A DNA stretch of 64,000 nt from Lysinibacillus sp. ZYM-1 (GTDB taxonomy: Bacteria > Bacillota > Bacilli > Bacillales_A > Planococcaceae), in NCBI RefSeq assembly GCF_001308875.1, contig NZ_KQ465116.1:79738-143737 (forward strand), written 5' to 3'. The stretch's first letter is position 1. Every line of letters starts with the position of its first letter. The translations under genes were made by a program, and so were the position numbers. The notes below the pieces were generated by a model, which searched no databases, was not told the origin of the DNA, and saw only the letters and a program-made list of their open reading frames with translations. Of this stretch, positions 18,028 through 27,630 are shown piece by piece.

Positions 18028-19374
18028 TTAAACAAATATCCACCATAAAATCATTGTAATAATGATTGTGACAATACCTTGTAGTAATGTGGCTACTGTT
18101 TGTGCTTTATAAGCTTGAGTAACTTCCATTCCACTATACTGTGTAATTACCCAGAAGAAACTGTCGTTCACATGGCTAACCGTCATTGCACCAGCTCCAA
18201 TGGCCATCACCACTAATGCTAATGGTACAGCACCCTCAATACCAAGCGTCACAAGCATTGGTGCTACTAAAGTAGAAGTAATAACAAGTGCTGTGGTAGA
18301 AGAACCTTGGGCTGTTTTTAAAGCAGCCGCTACAATAAACGGTACAAGAAGGAATAAAGTACCTGATGCAAACATCCCTAAATCCATTTCCTGTAGCATT
18401 TCTCCAACACCAGCATTTTTAATGACTGTCCCAAATGAACCGCCAGCTCCTGTAATGAGTAGTATAGGAGCTGCATCTTTTAAACTTTCACCAATCCAAC
18501 CTGATAATGTCGTTTCACTGATTTCAGGTAATAACAAAAAGGCAGCCGCTACCCCTAAAAATAAAGCTACTGTTGGTGAACCTAAAAATTTAAAAATGGT
18601 ATTGAATGTTGACTCTGGATCGCCAACTAATGAAGCTATCGAGCCAAGTCCAATTAAAACAATTGGTAGGACAATTGGTAAAAAAGCTTTAAATGTTGAA
18701 GGCATTTTGCCAAAGGATTTAATGACTTCCTCATAATCTAATGCGTCAACCTCATCTTCAGGTACTCTAATCTTAGTTGCTACTTTTACTGACCACATAT
18801 AGCCTACAAATGTTGCTGGTATCGCTACTAATAACCCAATGACAATAACTGTTCCTAAATAATCTGCCGCTCCAATATTCCCTGCTGCTGCGATAGGTCC
18901 TGGGGTTGGCGGTACTAATACATGTGTCGCAAATAAGCCTGTCGCTAGAGCTACTGCCATTGAAGCAATTGTTACGTTAGCCCGCTTTGCTAATGATTTT
19001 TGCAAACTCGATAAAATAATAAAACCAGAATCACAAAATACTGGGATAGACACAATATAACCAATTAAAGACATCGCAAGTTGTGGACGCTTCGGACCTA
19101 CAATTCGTAAAACCACTTCTGCCATTCGATAGGCAGCGCCTGATTTTTCTAAAATTAAACCTATAATGGTCCCAGCAATAATCACTAAACCGATGCTTGT
19201 CATTAGACCACCAAAACCAGTGTTAATACTTTCTACAACTGTTAATAGCGGCATTCCTGAAGCAATACCAACGAATAAAGCACTAATTAATAACGCCAAA
19301 AATGGATGAAGCTTTAACTTGGCTGTCCCCAATACAACAAACAATACCCCTATTAAAATAATGATGAACAACAT
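18028..19374 (-). CDS. GntP-family gluconate/glycerate:H+ symporter
   Basis: A 448-residue inner-membrane permease with about 12 hydrophobic helices and the GntP hallmarks (SIPVFCDSGFIIL, ALATGLFATHVLVPPTPGP, GAMTVSHVNDSFFW). GntP carriers import gluconate, glycerate or related hydroxy acids with protons. The ATG directly follows the TAG stop of the glycerate kinase gene with no gap, so the two are translationally coupled and the likely substrate is glycerate. A terminator follows. Confidence 0.95.
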   Translation of the reverse strand: MLFIIILIGVLFVVLGTAKLKLHPFLALLISALFVGIASGMPLLTVVESINTGFGGLMTSIGLVIIAGTIIGLILEKSGAAYRMAEVVLRIVGPKRPQLAMSLIGYIVSIPVFCDSGFIILSSLQKSLAKRANVTIASMAVALATGLFATHVLVPPTPGPIAAAGNIGAADYLGTVIVIGLLVAIPATFVGYMWSVKVATKIRVPEDEVDALDYEEVIKSFGKMPSTFKAFLPIVLPIVLIGLGSIASLVGDPESTFNTIFKFLGSPTVALFLGVAAAFLLLPEISETTLSGWIGESLKDAAPILLITGAGGSFGTVIKNAGVGEMLQEMDLGMFASGTLFLLVPFIVAAALKTAQGSSTTALVITSTLVAPMLVTLGIEGAVPLALVVMAIGAGAMTVSHVNDSFFWVITQYSGMEVTQAYKAQTVATLLQGIVTIIITMILWWIFV

Positions 19375-20514
19375 CTAGTCATCCCCCTTTTGTATGTAAC
19401 GCTCAATGATTCTCTTTGTTTTTAAGCGAATAAAGCGAGCAGGTTCTTGCATTGCCTGCTGAGTAGTGATCTCCTCATCGACTAATGACTCCACAACGCT
19501 AAAATACTTTTGAAGTGTGGGCCTAGCCTTAATATCGATTCCCCCAGACAATAAAACCGCATCTACTTGCGCTAATTCAGCTGCTTTCGCTACCCCTAAT
19601 GGTGCCTTTCCATGTAATGTTTGGAGATCTGATTTTCCCTCACCCGTTATCACTAACTGTGCATCTGCTAAATGACCCTGTAACTGTACAGCATCTATTA
19701 CAATATCGATGCCTGCATGAAAGTTCCCTTTTAAAAATGCGATTAACGCTCCTCCCATACCTCCAGCAGCTCCCGCCCCTTTGTAATCGTGCAATCGAAT
19801 AGAAAACTGTCGTTCCACGATATTCGCAAAATGCTTTAAACAGTTATCAAAATGTTCAACTTGATATTCCTGCACACCTTTTTGAGGGCCGAAAACGGCT
19901 GTTGCTCCTCGTTCACCAATGAATGGATTATCCACATCACAAGCAATGGTAAATAGCGCATCTGCTAATCTAGCATCAAGTCCGCTAACATTGATGGCAG
20001 CTAATTGCAATAGATTGGATATTCCATTCTCTAAATCTGAACCATCTTCTTTCGTAAACCGCACACCTAATGCTTTTAGCATGCCAATACCTGCATCATT
20101 AGTGGCACTTCCACCTATACCGATAATAAATTTTCTAAAACCTCTATCGAGTGCAGCCCTGATTAATTGACCTGTACCATACGATGTGGCAAACTCGGGA
20201 TTTTTTTCATCGTCTTGCAACAACATGATGCCAGATGCCTGGGCCATTTCAATAACACACGTTACTTTATCACCCAAAACACCATACTGTGCCTGAATGA
20301 CTCTTCCTATTGGATCTAGTACATCCACTGTAAAATATTGACCACCCGTAGAGGCAATAAGTGAATCAAGTGTCCCCTCCCCACCATCTGCAACAGGTAG
20401 AATGATTGTTTCAATTGATTGATCTACATCCAAAATTCCTTTCTGTATTGATTTCGCTACTTCAACTGCTGACAGAGTACCCTTGAAGGAATCTGGACTA
20501 ATAATGACTTTCAT
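19375..20514 (-). CDS. Glycerate kinase (GarK/GlxK family)
   Basis: Phosphorylates D-glycerate with ATP, feeding lower glycolysis. The 379-residue product starts MKVIISPDSFKGTLSA and contains the family segments ADGGEGTLDSL, GIGGSATNDAGIGMLKALG and ITGEGKSDLQT. The frame is open further upstream, but a GGAGG site sits 8 nt before the ATG at 20514, which is also the usual family start. It is followed at once by a GntP permease, and a divergent CdaR-type regulator lies 165 bp away; together they form a glycerate uptake and use cassette. A candidate CcpA site is in the promoter region. Confidence 0.95.
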   Translation of the reverse strand: MKVIISPDSFKGTLSAVEVAKSIQKGILDVDQSIETIILPVADGGEGTLDSLIASTGGQYFTVDVLDPIGRVIQAQYGVLGDKVTCVIEMAQASGIMLLQDDEKNPEFATSYGTGQLIRAALDRGFRKFIIGIGGSATNDAGIGMLKALGVRFTKEDGSDLENGISNLLQLAAINVSGLDARLADALFTIACDVDNPFIGERGATAVFGPQKGVQEYQVEHFDNCLKHFANIVERQFSIRLHDYKGAGAAGGMGGALIAFLKGNFHAGIDIVIDAVQLQGHLADAQLVITGEGKSDLQTLHGKAPLGVAKAAELAQVDAVLLSGGIDIKARPTLQKYFSVVESLVDEEITTQQAMQEPARFIRLKTKRIIERYIQKGDD

Positions 20515-20570
20515 ACAATACCTCCACTTATGTCGTCCATTGACATTTACGTAAATTTTCAAATTCCTAA

Positions 20571-20584
20571 GTTAAGCGCTTACA
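20571..20584 (-). promoter_or_regulatory. Candidate cre (CcpA) site
   Basis: On the minus strand TGTAAGCGCTTAAC, 12 of 14 matches to TGWAANCGNTNWCA, 57-70 bp upstream of the glycerate kinase start. Catabolite repression of a glycerate operon would be sensible. The core AAGCGCTT is a perfect palindrome, so a different repressor such as CdaR could also bind here. Confidence 0.55.
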
Positions 20585-20679
20585 ATTTATTATAATGACA
20601 ATAAATTCAGAAAACATTATAATTGAAGTACAATTTATCTGTCCTATAACAGACTGTTTTTTATCCGAGGTGTATAAAC

Positions 20680-21759
20680 ATGTTGACAAAAAAATTAGCA
20701 GAAGAAATCGTCCATCAAACAATGTTGCGCTTACGTCACAATATTAACGTCATTAGCCCTACCGGTGTCATTTTAGCCTCTGGAGATAAGATGAGGGTGG
20801 AAGATATTCACGAGGGTGCGCTTTATGTAGCACAAACAAAACAAACGTTGATTATCAATGAAGAGAATATAAGATTGTATCCAAACACAAAACCAGGCAT
20901 TAATATGCCTATTATGTATCAAGATGAAGTAGTAGGCGTTATTGGTATAACTGGAGATTCAGAGGATATGCTTGAAATCGCCAACCTTGTTCAACTAACA
21001 ACAGAGATTATGACACATCAAGCACTCGTTGAGTCTAAAAGCGAGTGGCAGCGGAAAAATAACGACTACATATTCGAGGCACTTGTTCATGGAAGTAAGC
21101 TAGATGCTACATTAAATGAACGAATTCAAAAATTACCCTTCTCACTAATAGCACCCTTCCAAGTTATTTTATTGAGTTTAAATGAAACATCTTATTTAGA
21201 AAATACGATACCATTCTTTTTTGAAGATTTATTTTATAGACAGCCCATTCTAGCTGGGCATAGCCAATTACAGGAATACTATATTCTACTGACTAATTGT
21301 CAAGAACTAAGTTGTCGTCCTATTATAAAAGCTCTACGTAAGAAAAAACAAAAGCTACCTTCCTTGCAAATTGGTATTGGTCCCGTTGTGCAACATCTTT
21401 CCCAACTATCCTATAGCTATCAAGGGGCAAAAACTGCACTAGAATTTGCTACCCTCCATAACGAGCTTACTTTTTTTGAAGATGTAGAGTTATTTTCGCT
21501 TTTTAAGCATCGAGAATCAGAGGAAGTACAGGCTTTCCATCACCGAATACTTAAAAATATTAACGCAAAACAGCTTGAAACATTACAATCGTTTTTTGAC
21601 TGCAATTTACAGTTAAAGCTTTGTGCGCAACATCTGAACATTCATCGTCATACACTTGCATATCGATTAAATAAGATAAGAGAGTTAACAGGCTATGACC
21701 CACAATATTTCGAAGATGCAGTTATATTAAAAATGGCGTGTACATTACGAACTCTATAA
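20680..21759 (+). CDS. cdaR: CdaR-family sugar diacid/glycerate regulator
   Basis: The 359-residue transcription factor has an N-terminal diacid-recognition domain (LAEEIVHQTM, NINVISPTGVILASGD... about residues 1-135), a middle region, and a C-terminal PucR-type helix-turn-helix (LCAQHLNIHRHTLAYRLNKI, then RELTGYDP). CdaR regulators activate genes for glucarate, galactarate and glycerate use. It is divergent from the glycerate kinase-GntP operon and is the obvious candidate regulator. Start ATG; the upstream GAGGTG is adequate. It ends in a strong terminator shared with hemZ. Confidence 0.92.
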   Translation: MLTKKLAEEIVHQTMLRLRHNINVISPTGVILASGDKMRVEDIHEGALYVAQTKQTLIINEENIRLYPNTKPGINMPIMYQDEVVGVIGITGDSEDMLEIANLVQLTTEIMTHQALVESKSEWQRKNNDYIFEALVHGSKLDATLNERIQKLPFSLIAPFQVILLSLNETSYLENTIPFFFEDLFYRQPILAGHSQLQEYYILLTNCQELSCRPIIKALRKKKQKLPSLQIGIGPVVQHLSQLSYSYQGAKTALEFATLHNELTFFEDVELFSLFKHRESEEVQAFHHRILKNINAKQLETLQSFFDCNLQLKLCAQHLNIHRHTLAYRLNKIRELTGYDPQYFEDAVILKMACTLRTL

Positions 21760-21761
21760 TC

Positions 21762-21798
21762 AATAAAGGCAATCTGAACAAATCAGATTGCCTTTATT
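21762..21798. terminator. Bidirectional terminator
   Basis: A 16-bp stem (AATAAAGGCAATCTGA / TCAGATTGCCTTTATT) between convergent cdaR and hemZ. Confidence 0.93.
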
Positions 21799-23304
21799 TT
21801 ATACTTTGTATAATTCATCTAAAAACTCGATTTTTTTCCCAATAGCCTCTTCAAAGGTCATAATATATGCTGCTGGATCTTTTGGGTTGTGGAATTGTGT
21901 GATTTTTCCTGTGTCAGGATGAACAAATTTAGAAGATGCCCCACAACCAATTCCTAAAATTGTTTGTACTTCTTCCATAATAACAATATTATAGATACTT
22001 TCTTCACCAGCTTTACTATAACCAACATTTTCTAGGTTACCTAAAATATTTTTTTGACGATATAAATAATATGGAACATAATCATTTTCCTTTGTCCAAA
22101 CTTGTGCCATTTCCATCATTTCAGCAACCGTATCACGATCCGCTACTTTATATTTATCTTTATTACGAGTCATCTCAGATGCGCGTTTAAATGATAGCGT
22201 ATGGACAGTCAACGATTCAGGCTGCATTTTAGCAGATTCCACTAATGAATGCTGGAATTCCTCAATACCTTCATTCGGTAACCCAATAATGAGGTCCATA
22301 TTTATATTGTTCATACCTGATTCACGAGCAAGCCAAAATTTATCAATTGTTTCTTGTACCGTATGATGACGCCCGATTGCTTTTAACGTCTCATCTGTAT
22401 AGGATTGTGGATTAACACTAATACGATCAATTCCCCATTTTTTAAGCACTTCTAATTTTTCAGGTGTAATCGTATCTGGTCTTCCCGCTTCAACTGTAAC
22501 CTCTCGAATTGTTTCAGGATTTGGGAATGACTCATACATCGTTTGATATAAGGAGTCCATTTCATCTGCTTCAATTGAAGTTGGTGTACCGCCCCCCCAA
22601 TAAATAGAGGTGATTTTCATATTATTGTTCTTCAGCCATTTACCCATTTCACGTAATTCAATATGCAATCCATCTAAAAATGTAGTGACACGACCTTGCT
22701 TACGGTTACTACCTATCGCATAGGCAGGGAAGGTACAATAGGCGCATTTCGTTGGACAAAATGGAATACCGATATAAACACTGATCTCTTGCCCAATTTG
22801 ATCAATATCTGGAATAGTTACTAATTGTCGTTCCACAATATCCTTTAAAAGTGCCACCTTCTCCGCAGACAAGCGGAAATCTCGAATTAATAGTTCAGCA
22901 ATCTCTCGCTCACTTTTTCCCTCTTTTCTAAATTTATGATAGAGCTTAGTCGGACGGACTCCCGTTAAAATACCCCATTGTTGATGCACCCCTGTATGCT
23001 GCTCTAGAACATCTAAAAACACATGAGATAATGCACGTTTCATTCGAATATTGAGCTCACGACCAGTTGCGACTGACTCGTATTTTATGCTGTAATCATT
23101 TGTATATTGTTTTCCATCTACAGTTAATATGGCTTTTGTAGCTATAGAAAAGTTGTCTCCAACCTGATACGCAAATGAAACTGACATATCTGCACCCTCT
23201 GGCTCCACTCTCAGTTTGGAATCCTCAAAAAATAAATTCGCTATATGATTTAATACGCGAATCCAATCCTCAGGATATTTTTGATCTATGTGAATAATTT
23301 TCAT
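21799..23304 (-). CDS. hemZ: Radical SAM coproporphyrinogen dehydrogenase-like protein HemZ
   Basis: HemZ is the radical-SAM HemN-like protein of Bacillales. The 501-residue product (the same length as B. subtilis HemZ) has a roughly 170-residue N-terminal extension and then the iron-sulfur motif CPTKCAYC (Cys183, Cys187, Cys190), followed by YWGGGTPT and EAGRPDTIT segments typical of HemN-type radical-SAM enzymes. An extended in-frame start exists, but the internal ATG at 23304 gives the family length and has an AAGAGAG site. Its in vivo reaction is debated; HemN-like proteins may act as heme chaperones or as dehydrogenases. Confidence 0.93.
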   Translation of the reverse strand: MKIIHIDQKYPEDWIRVLNHIANLFFEDSKLRVEPEGADMSVSFAYQVGDNFSIATKAILTVDGKQYTNDYSIKYESVATGRELNIRMKRALSHVFLDVLEQHTGVHQQWGILTGVRPTKLYHKFRKEGKSEREIAELLIRDFRLSAEKVALLKDIVERQLVTIPDIDQIGQEISVYIGIPFCPTKCAYCTFPAYAIGSNRKQGRVTTFLDGLHIELREMGKWLKNNNMKITSIYWGGGTPTSIEADEMDSLYQTMYESFPNPETIREVTVEAGRPDTITPEKLEVLKKWGIDRISVNPQSYTDETLKAIGRHHTVQETIDKFWLARESGMNNINMDLIIGLPNEGIEEFQHSLVESAKMQPESLTVHTLSFKRASEMTRNKDKYKVADRDTVAEMMEMAQVWTKENDYVPYYLYRQKNILGNLENVGYSKAGEESIYNIVIMEEVQTILGIGCGASSKFVHPDTGKITQFHNPKDPAAYIMTFEEAIGKKIEFLDELYKV

Positions 23305-23479
23305 ATTGTTTCGCTCTCTTCTTTTCTTATTCCATATATATTGCAGATTTAAGTTTAACAAATTTCTATGACTTTAAGCAAAGTAACAATTAGAAACTAT
23401 AAATAACAGAATATTCAGTCTAAATATAGACAAACTATTTTTTTGTCATTATAATTTTTTACAAAAGGTGGTGTTGATA

Positions 23480-23851
23480 GTGTTTCTTTTAAAAAATAGT
23501 AACCGTCCATCCATTTCTAGCTTTATTCATCAAGTAGAAGTAGCATTCCACCATTTTGACTTAGAACGATGTGACGAAAAAACATTGTATGTCACGGTAT
23601 TATTTAAATATGGTACACATAACGTTCTTTTTGACTTTATCTACATCATTGACCAACAAGAAATTTATGGAGCTGTTTCTATCAACAAGCACTACGAGAA
23701 AGCAAGGGTATTTATTGAACAGCACTTCCAGCAATTTTTACTGTATTCAGATGAAATGATATTAGCTAAAAACTTTATGAAAACTACTTCTTTCAAGCAA
23801 TGCCTACAGCAATTTGCGAAAAGATATCCGACTTTCATTTCTCCCAAATAG
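23480..23851 (+). CDS. Conserved-looking hypothetical protein
   Basis: A 123-residue soluble protein. I chose the GTG at 23480 because AAAGGTGG lies 8 nt upstream; earlier GTG/TTG codons are too close to it. The sequence is Phe/His/Tyr-rich with alternating beta-like segments (TLYVTVLFKYGTHNVLF, YIIDQQEIYGAVSIN) and a helical C-terminal half. I do not recognise a family. It is divergent from hemZ and ends in a strong terminator. Confidence 0.6.
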   Translation: MFLLKNSNRPSISSFIHQVEVAFHHFDLERCDEKTLYVTVLFKYGTHNVLFDFIYIIDQQEIYGAVSINKHYEKARVFIEQHFQQFLLYSDEMILAKNFMKTTSFKQCLQQFAKRYPTFISPK

Positions 23852-23865
23852 TCTCTTAAAAATAC

Positions 23866-23899
23866 AAATAGTATGCCAACTTTTCTTGGCATACTATTT
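23866..23899. terminator. Bidirectional terminator
   Basis: A perfect 14-bp stem (AAATAGTATGCCAA / TTGGCATACTATTT), 6-nt loop, between convergent genes. Confidence 0.93.
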
Positions 23900-23905
23900 C
23901 CACTT

Positions 23906-24814
23906 TTATTTTAAATATTCTTCAATGAACTCAACAGGAACATATGTCTTCGTATCTTTTAGTGTTGGTGCCACTGTCAGTGTACGTATTGCCTTGTTAT
24001 AACCAAACGTTTTTTCTCCACGTGTGATTGTATAAGATACGTTGCCTTTAGTTAGGATGGCACCTTTACCTGTTGCTTCTACTTTATAGCCAAGCTTTTC
24101 AGCAATACTACGTAATGGCACCATTGTTGTCCCTGCTTCTCCATAAAAATCAGTGGCGATGATGTTATCAATGTCTTCATCTACTGGATTCAAAGAGCCT
24201 TCCGGATAGTCCTCAAGAACGATTACTTTAGATGGCGTTGTTTGTGCTGGAATACTCTTAGTAGATGCAGTATAAAAAACAACTAGATACTTCTCAGCTA
24301 AATCCTTTGCCGTTACATTTTCACCTTTTGCGTTTAGTAGCTCCGTTTCTTTACCAATATTTAATTTTAAAATATCATACGTGTTTGTTAAATCCTCAAA
24401 GAAATAATCCACTTCCACAAAGCCAACATCTTTCGATTCTACAATGACAACTTCTGGATTGAATTGCGGCGGATAGATATATTTTTGTGGTTTATTAGCA
24501 AATGTATAAGCGACTACCTTATCACCTTCTTTAAGCTCCACTTTCTTACCAGTATTGTCAAACACAAGTGTGTCTTTAGTAATTTCTAGTACATTCGTTT
24601 GCTCTCCGTCTTTTACAGTGTAATATGTAATGTCTTTACCAACACGGACATCTTCAACCGTACCATGCGTATCATTGAAAATGTGGACTGGATCAATTTG
24701 AATTTGTGGAACCTCAACTTCAGCATTATGCTCATTTGCCGAAGCTATCGGCATTACAGCACTTCCCATTAATAATGCAGACAAAGCTGCTGGTGCTAAC
24801 TTTTTCATGTACAT
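23906..24814 (-). CDS. Secreted protein with copper-amine-oxidase-N-like stalk domain
   Basis: A 302-residue exported protein: signal peptide MYMKKLAPAALSALLMGSAV with cleavage near ASA-NE, a middle beta-rich region with repeated 'VVxYTF/VVFYTA' segments, and a C-terminal copper amine oxidase N-terminal-like domain (TTMVPLRSIAEKLGYKVEA, then TKTYVPVEFIEEYL). This stalk domain is common in Firmicute cell-surface proteins and has no oxidase activity by itself. AAGGAGAG lies 7 nt before the chosen ATG. Function is unknown; a cell-wall or surface role is likely. Confidence 0.85.
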   Translation of the reverse strand: MYMKKLAPAALSALLMGSAVMPIASANEHNAEVEVPQIQIDPVHIFNDTHGTVEDVRVGKDITYYTVKDGEQTNVLEITKDTLVFDNTGKKVELKEGDKVVAYTFANKPQKYIYPPQFNPEVVIVESKDVGFVEVDYFFEDLTNTYDILKLNIGKETELLNAKGENVTAKDLAEKYLVVFYTASTKSIPAQTTPSKVIVLEDYPEGSLNPVDEDIDNIIATDFYGEAGTTMVPLRSIAEKLGYKVEATGKGAILTKGNVSYTITRGEKTFGYNKAIRTLTVAPTLKDTKTYVPVEFIEEYLK

Positions 24815-24903
24815 AAAATATCTCTCCTTATTGTTTGAGTTCATAGGAGTAGTAGTTTCAAGATGGAAAAAGTTTCATTTCTTATAGAGAAATTTATAAG
24901 AAA

Positions 24904-24929
24904 GAGGTGACAGTAGCCACTGACACCTC
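24904..24929 (-). terminator. Probable terminator after the RNase HI-like gene
   Basis: GAGGTG-CAGT arms with one mismatch, a short loop and a T-rich tail on the minus strand. Confidence 0.5.
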
Positions 24930-24936
24930 ATTTCAA

Positions 24937-25599
24937 TCATTCTTTTACCATTTCCCTCAAACCAGTAATATCTATGCCGTTTAAAGCTTGTGTAGCAAGA
25001 CGGTCTGTTTCTGAATTATCCTTACGCGATATAAGCTGGTAATCAGGTTGAATATTAAGTTGTGCTAATTTGGCATCAATTTTATCTGCCCAGCCCGCTA
25101 AATCCTTTTCTAACGCTGGCCATTCCCCACTTAATTGATTGATGACTACTTGGGAATCTCCTTTGAATTGGACAGGCAAATGGTGGACATTTAGTAATTC
25201 GAGCTCCACTAAACCTAAATAAAACGCAGCATATTCTGCTTCATTGTTAGTTTTGAGCTCAGATGAAAAAGCATTTCGTCTTAAACGATAGGGTTTACCA
25301 TTTTGTTCATAATAAATGGCACATCCTAACCCTGCCTGTCTTGTTCCACGATCAAAGCCACCATCGAAATAGACAATAATATTATGTGGTTCCGTATCTA
25401 TTTCCTTTAAATAGGTTTTTAGTTCTTTTACTGTCCAACTTGTATCCTGGCGATCTATACAATGAATTGAGCTTACTCTCCCCGTCTTTTCCATATCCTC
25501 TGCTAGTAATAGCGCTTGTGCAGCAGGCATTTCTTCTGAACGTAAAACAGTTTTTGCTCCTTTCGGTGTTTTATAGGTCCATTCAATGATTACATGCAT
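24937..25599 (-). CDS. RNase HI-like protein (YpeP-type)
   Basis: A 220-residue protein with an N-terminal region of about 70 residues and a C-terminal RNase H fold. The four acidic active-site residues are visible: Asp79 (YFDGG), Glu122 (TNNEAEY), Asp148 (KGDSQ) and Asp199 (ETDRLA). This resembles B. subtilis YpeP, whose type often lacks RNase H activity in tests even with the motif present; here the residues look intact. Start ATG at 25599, with GGAGG upstream; an in-frame earlier ATG has no ribosome binding site. Confidence 0.88.
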   Translation of the reverse strand: MHVIIEWTYKTPKGAKTVLRSEEMPAAQALLLAEDMEKTGRVSSIHCIDRQDTSWTVKELKTYLKEIDTEPHNIIVYFDGGFDRGTRQAGLGCAIYYEQNGKPYRLRRNAFSSELKTNNEAEYAAFYLGLVELELLNVHHLPVQFKGDSQVVINQLSGEWPALEKDLAGWADKIDAKLAQLNIQPDYQLISRKDNSETDRLATQALNGIDITGLREMVKE

Positions 25600-25640
25600 A
25601 GTAATAACCTCCAATACTATTGACTGGTGTATATAAAGTA

Positions 25641-25672
25641 AAAACGTGCTCCGACTAGCGGATACACGTTTT
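25641..25672 (-). terminator. Probable terminator after yheA
   Basis: AAAACGTG / CACGTTTT outer stem with an inner TCCG/CGGA pairing, located between yheA and the RNase HI-like gene. Confidence 0.65.
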
Positions 25673-25730
25673 CTTCTTACTTGTTATATGTGCAATTCCT
25701 AGGACAATTATTCCTTACTATATGGGTATT

Positions 25731-26078
25731 TTATTGAATTCCTTCATATAGGCTTTGAATTGGCTTTATTAAAATGCGATTCACTTCTTCAATGACTTTA
25801 CTTAGTTTCATTTCTGCCTCTAACATAGCAGAAATCTTTTCATTTTGCTGTGCAAGTTGAGATGCTTTTTGAGCATAAACAAGCTCATCCTCCAATAAAT
25901 CCTCTCCAGCTAGTTGTTTCTTTTGTAATTCAATTTGGATTTTACGGAAGTTTTTAAAGACATTTAATGCCTCTTCATCATTCTTTACAACTTCAACCGC
26001 CGTTTGTAAAGCCTCAAATTCAGGAATCTTACGGAAAGTTGCTTCTAGCGCATTAATGTCATTATAAATATTAATCAT
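25731..26078 (-). CDS. yheA: YheA, YlbF/YmcA-family protein
   Basis: A 115-residue all-helical protein of the YlbF/YmcA superfamily (MINIYNDINALEATFRKIPE, QKKQLAGEDLLEDE). B. subtilis relatives YlbF and YmcA form an RNase Y-binding complex; YheA is the less-studied member. It follows yheB by 16 bp, as in B. subtilis, and they probably form an operon. The start ATG has AAAGGAGATTG upstream. Confidence 0.93.
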   Translation of the reverse strand: MINIYNDINALEATFRKIPEFEALQTAVEVVKNDEEALNVFKNFRKIQIELQKKQLAGEDLLEDELVYAQKASQLAQQNEKISAMLEAEMKLSKVIEEVNRILIKPIQSLYEGIQ

Positions 26079-26094
26079 TTATACAATCTCCTTT

Positions 26095-27237
26095 TTAAAT
26101 AAAGTAAACAATTAAACCTTGCACAATTCCAATCAATCCACCAAGAACTGCACCTAATACGGTAATCATTTTAAATTCACGTTTTGAAATACCTAATACA
26201 AGTTCCTCTAATTTTTCTACAGGGAATGAATCAACTTGCTCACGAACAACCTCTTGTAAGTTTAAACGTTTTAGTACATCCTCTAGTTTTTCCTCTGCCT
26301 TTCCAAAAGCTTTTTCTATAACTTGTGGAATGACCGAATTTTTCATCCACTCGTTTCCTTCAGGCCAGTAATAGGATATGGGATGATTTAACCGTTCAGC
26401 GACAGCTAATTGCTCTTTTACATACGTCTGTAATTTCGATAAAATCGGATCAAACTGTATGTCTTGTAAAAAGTCTATGGCTGGTCTGTCTTTTAATTTT
26501 TCCCATTCTTGTGTAAATATTTTCGTTAATAGCGTTGACGTACCTGGCGCTTGTAAAAATTTCACGAGCTCACGTTGAACTTTTCCAACAAGGGACGATG
26601 AATCACCTAAAAACATATTGATCATACCACCAAGTGACCCTTTTGATGATAAAAAATCATCAATCATCGCTTTAATTGTCATTTCGCCTTCAGGTGATAA
26701 AAAGTAATCCTCACCTTTTTCTAGTATATGACGTACAGCTACAGGAATTTTGGCATCAATAGTATCTTGAATATCAGCAGATAGCAGTGCACGAATTGAT
26801 TTTGTTGATAGTGTATTCTTTACTGACGCAAATTGTCCCTCAACAATCGCTTCAACTTTCTGCTCAATGGTAGCCGGCATATGGGCAAAGCCCGCTAAGT
26901 TTAGCCAATCTTGAATGGTTTTATCGTTGGTAAAGATGGTTTCTTCAACCTTAGTTTGCACAAATTGTTCTACCTTTTCCTGAATATCCTTCGAGAAAAA
27001 TTTCTTTCTAAATGTTTCAGGAGTTAATAAATAATTGACAACGGTAAGACCAAGCTGTTTTGCTAATTCATCGCGTCGTTTTGGAATAAGACCTGGTGTA
27101 AATGGAACGCGCCAGTTTTTAATATATATTGCATTATGTGGACGAAAAAGCATTTTGATGGCCAAATGATTAGTTACGCCTCCGATTGCTGCGCCAATAA
27201 TCGCCATAAAAAGTAATGTCACGATGAAATTATCCAT
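26095..27237 (-). CDS. yheB: YheB, DUF445/UPF0754 membrane protein
   Basis: A 380-residue membrane protein with an N-terminal helix and conserved segment (VTNHLAIKMLFRPHN, then PFTPGLIPKRRDELA) and a C-terminal helix (ITVLGAVLGGLIGIVQGLIV), with a long helical soluble region between. This is the UPF0754/DUF445 family; function unknown. The N-terminal GG.TNxxAIKMLF motif is the family signature. Operon with yheA. Confidence 0.94.
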   Translation of the reverse strand: MDNFIVTLLFMAIIGAAIGGVTNHLAIKMLFRPHNAIYIKNWRVPFTPGLIPKRRDELAKQLGLTVVNYLLTPETFRKKFFSKDIQEKVEQFVQTKVEETIFTNDKTIQDWLNLAGFAHMPATIEQKVEAIVEGQFASVKNTLSTKSIRALLSADIQDTIDAKIPVAVRHILEKGEDYFLSPEGEMTIKAMIDDFLSSKGSLGGMINMFLGDSSSLVGKVQRELVKFLQAPGTSTLLTKIFTQEWEKLKDRPAIDFLQDIQFDPILSKLQTYVKEQLAVAERLNHPISYYWPEGNEWMKNSVIPQVIEKAFGKAEEKLEDVLKRLNLQEVVREQVDSFPVEKLEELVLGISKREFKMITVLGAVLGGLIGIVQGLIVYFI

Positions 27238-27426
27238 TAGTATCCTCTCAATTCAATTGTATTCACGATTGGCGTTTTTTGTCGCCTTCTGCACTCATTA
27301 TAGCAGAGCAATGATTTTCAACGAAAGAAATACCCCCTTTAGATTTCAAGATAAAAGTGAATAGTTGCAAAATTACCATTATCCTTGAATAATATGAACT
27401 ACATAATATAGAAATGAGGTTTGATG

Positions 27427-27630
27427 ATGATTCAGCATTTCAGTTTTAAACCATTATTTGAAAATACTCAACTTCCAGGGTGGACCATTTCATTTTTTTA
27501 TCAACGTGAACGATTCGCTGCTGAATATTTAAAAGATGGCACTATTCAATGGACAGGACCAACGCCACCAAACGAAGAAGATGTTAAAAAAATGATTCAT
27601 GAGCTTATGTTATTTCATGTGTACGATTAA
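27427..27630 (+). CDS. yheE: YheE/DUF5342 small protein
   Basis: A 67-residue soluble protein with an aromatic N-terminus (HFSFKPLF, LPGWTISFFY) and the conserved ending HELMLFHVYD. It matches the YheE family found next to yheA-yheB in Bacillales. Of three adjacent possible starts (TTG, ATG, ATG) I chose the second ATG, 7 nt after GAGG. Function unknown. Confidence 0.85.
   Translation: MIQHFSFKPLFENTQLPGWTISFFYQRERFAAEYLKDGTIQWTGPTPPNEEDVKKMIHELMLFHVYD

Noticed and set aside
18200..18736. A 178-codon open frame antisense to the GntP permease gene
   Set aside because: No ribosome binding site, low-complexity composition, and the sense strand has a clear conserved protein.
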